6,095 bases of DNA, taken from the NCBI GenBank assembly GCA_020720965.1, contig DYNS01000189.1, forward strand, positions 1-6,095. Direction: 5' to 3'. This DNA comes from Anaerolinea sp. (GTDB lineage: Bacteria; Chloroflexota; Anaerolineae; Anaerolineales; Villigracilaceae). A program made the position numbers and the translations under genes. The notes below the pieces were generated by a model. The model was not told the DNA's origin, searched no databases, and worked only from the letters and a program-made list of their open reading frames with translations. Below, piece by piece: positions 5,984-6,095 of the stretch. The first letter of the stretch is position 1, and every line of letters starts with the position of its first letter.

Positions 5984-6095
5984 CAAGACTTTATGAATCG
6001 ATTCTCTCGCCACAACGTCAACAAAAGTTTCATAACGCGCCGGTTGCTTCATATATTGCTGGTGAATAATTCGCAGGGGATGTTCGCGCTCGGTG
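5984..6095 (-). other. AT-richer right edge; possible partial minus-strand coding sequence
   Basis: This 112-base stretch is about 46% GC by hand count, against about 58% in the last part of the permease. The minus-strand frame beginning at 6094 is open throughout and reads like real protein (EHPLRIIHQQYM, then YETFVDVVARE, many GNN codons), but continues without a stop into sequence antisense to the permease, which is not credible. A plus-strand frame starting at ATG 5993 is also open to the edge, and a third frame closes at a TAA near 6067-6069. I cannot decide between them or name a product. Confidence 0.2.

Noticed and set aside
225..6032. Shared YETF in the left subtilase segment and the right-edge minus frame, as evidence of one gene split by an insertion
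   Set aside because: Four residues with different codons (TAC GAA ACC TTT against TAT GAA ACT TTT) are no more than chance. The right segment has no subtilase Asp or His motif, and I saw no target-site duplication.
5603..6052. 149-codon minus-strand frame at the right edge as a complete gene
   Set aside because: Most of it is codon-aligned antisense to the permease and small ORF, and opens only because those lack TTA, CTA and TCA codons. Only the outer part, beyond about 5984, could be real coding.

Overview
The window is about 60% GC with strongly C-ending codons. It carries four substantial genes in one compositional style: a membrane-anchored TPR protein (minus strand), trmD, an MFS transporter, and a BMP-family nucleoside-type ABC uptake system (lipoprotein plus permease). 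The N-terminus of the TPR protein (short basic tail, one membrane helix, Thr/Pro linker, TPR array), the lipoprotein and the codon style suggest a Chloroflexota bacterium, probably Anaerolineae. That is inference from protein style, not a database result.

Layout. 1-1364 (minus): an open frame running off the left edge. It is a TPR protein for about 370 residues, then switches in frame into the C-terminal third of a subtilisin-like (S8) protease, with the GTSMAAPHVAG serine motif but no Asp or His catalytic segments ahead of it. 1365-1503: a divergent intergenic region with one promoter per strand; each -10 box lies 7 nt before an ATG, which suggests leaderless starts. 1504-3486 (plus): trmD and an SLC45/GPH-like MFS transporter, with the MFS Shine-Dalgarno overlapping the trmD stop codon. 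3487-3615: promoter and leader of the ABC system. 3616-4638: BMP-type substrate-binding lipoprotein. 4660-4698: strong intrinsic terminator, with an extended -10 promoter on its tail. 4751-5896: BPD_transp_2-type permease. 5906-5983: a 25-residue membrane microprotein or the head of a broken gene. 5984-6095: AT-richer sequence of uncertain coding sense.

How the parts work together. The lipoprotein would capture a nucleoside-like ligand outside the membrane and hand it to the permease. The ATPase and second permease that normally complete such an importer are not in the window. The terminator between lipoprotein and permease fits the usual need for more binding protein than channel. TrmD makes m1G37 in tRNA; its partner MFS gene is linked by position only.

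The most notable signal is at the edges. The left about 225 bases and the right about 110 bases both differ in composition from the core, and the reading frames change character there. The core may be embedded in unrelated DNA by recombination, or the contig may be chimeric. I saw no CRISPR array, tRNA, rRNA, insertion sequence or recognisable novel defence or biosynthetic system. The window is otherwise ordinary, with a few regulatory details worth testing.
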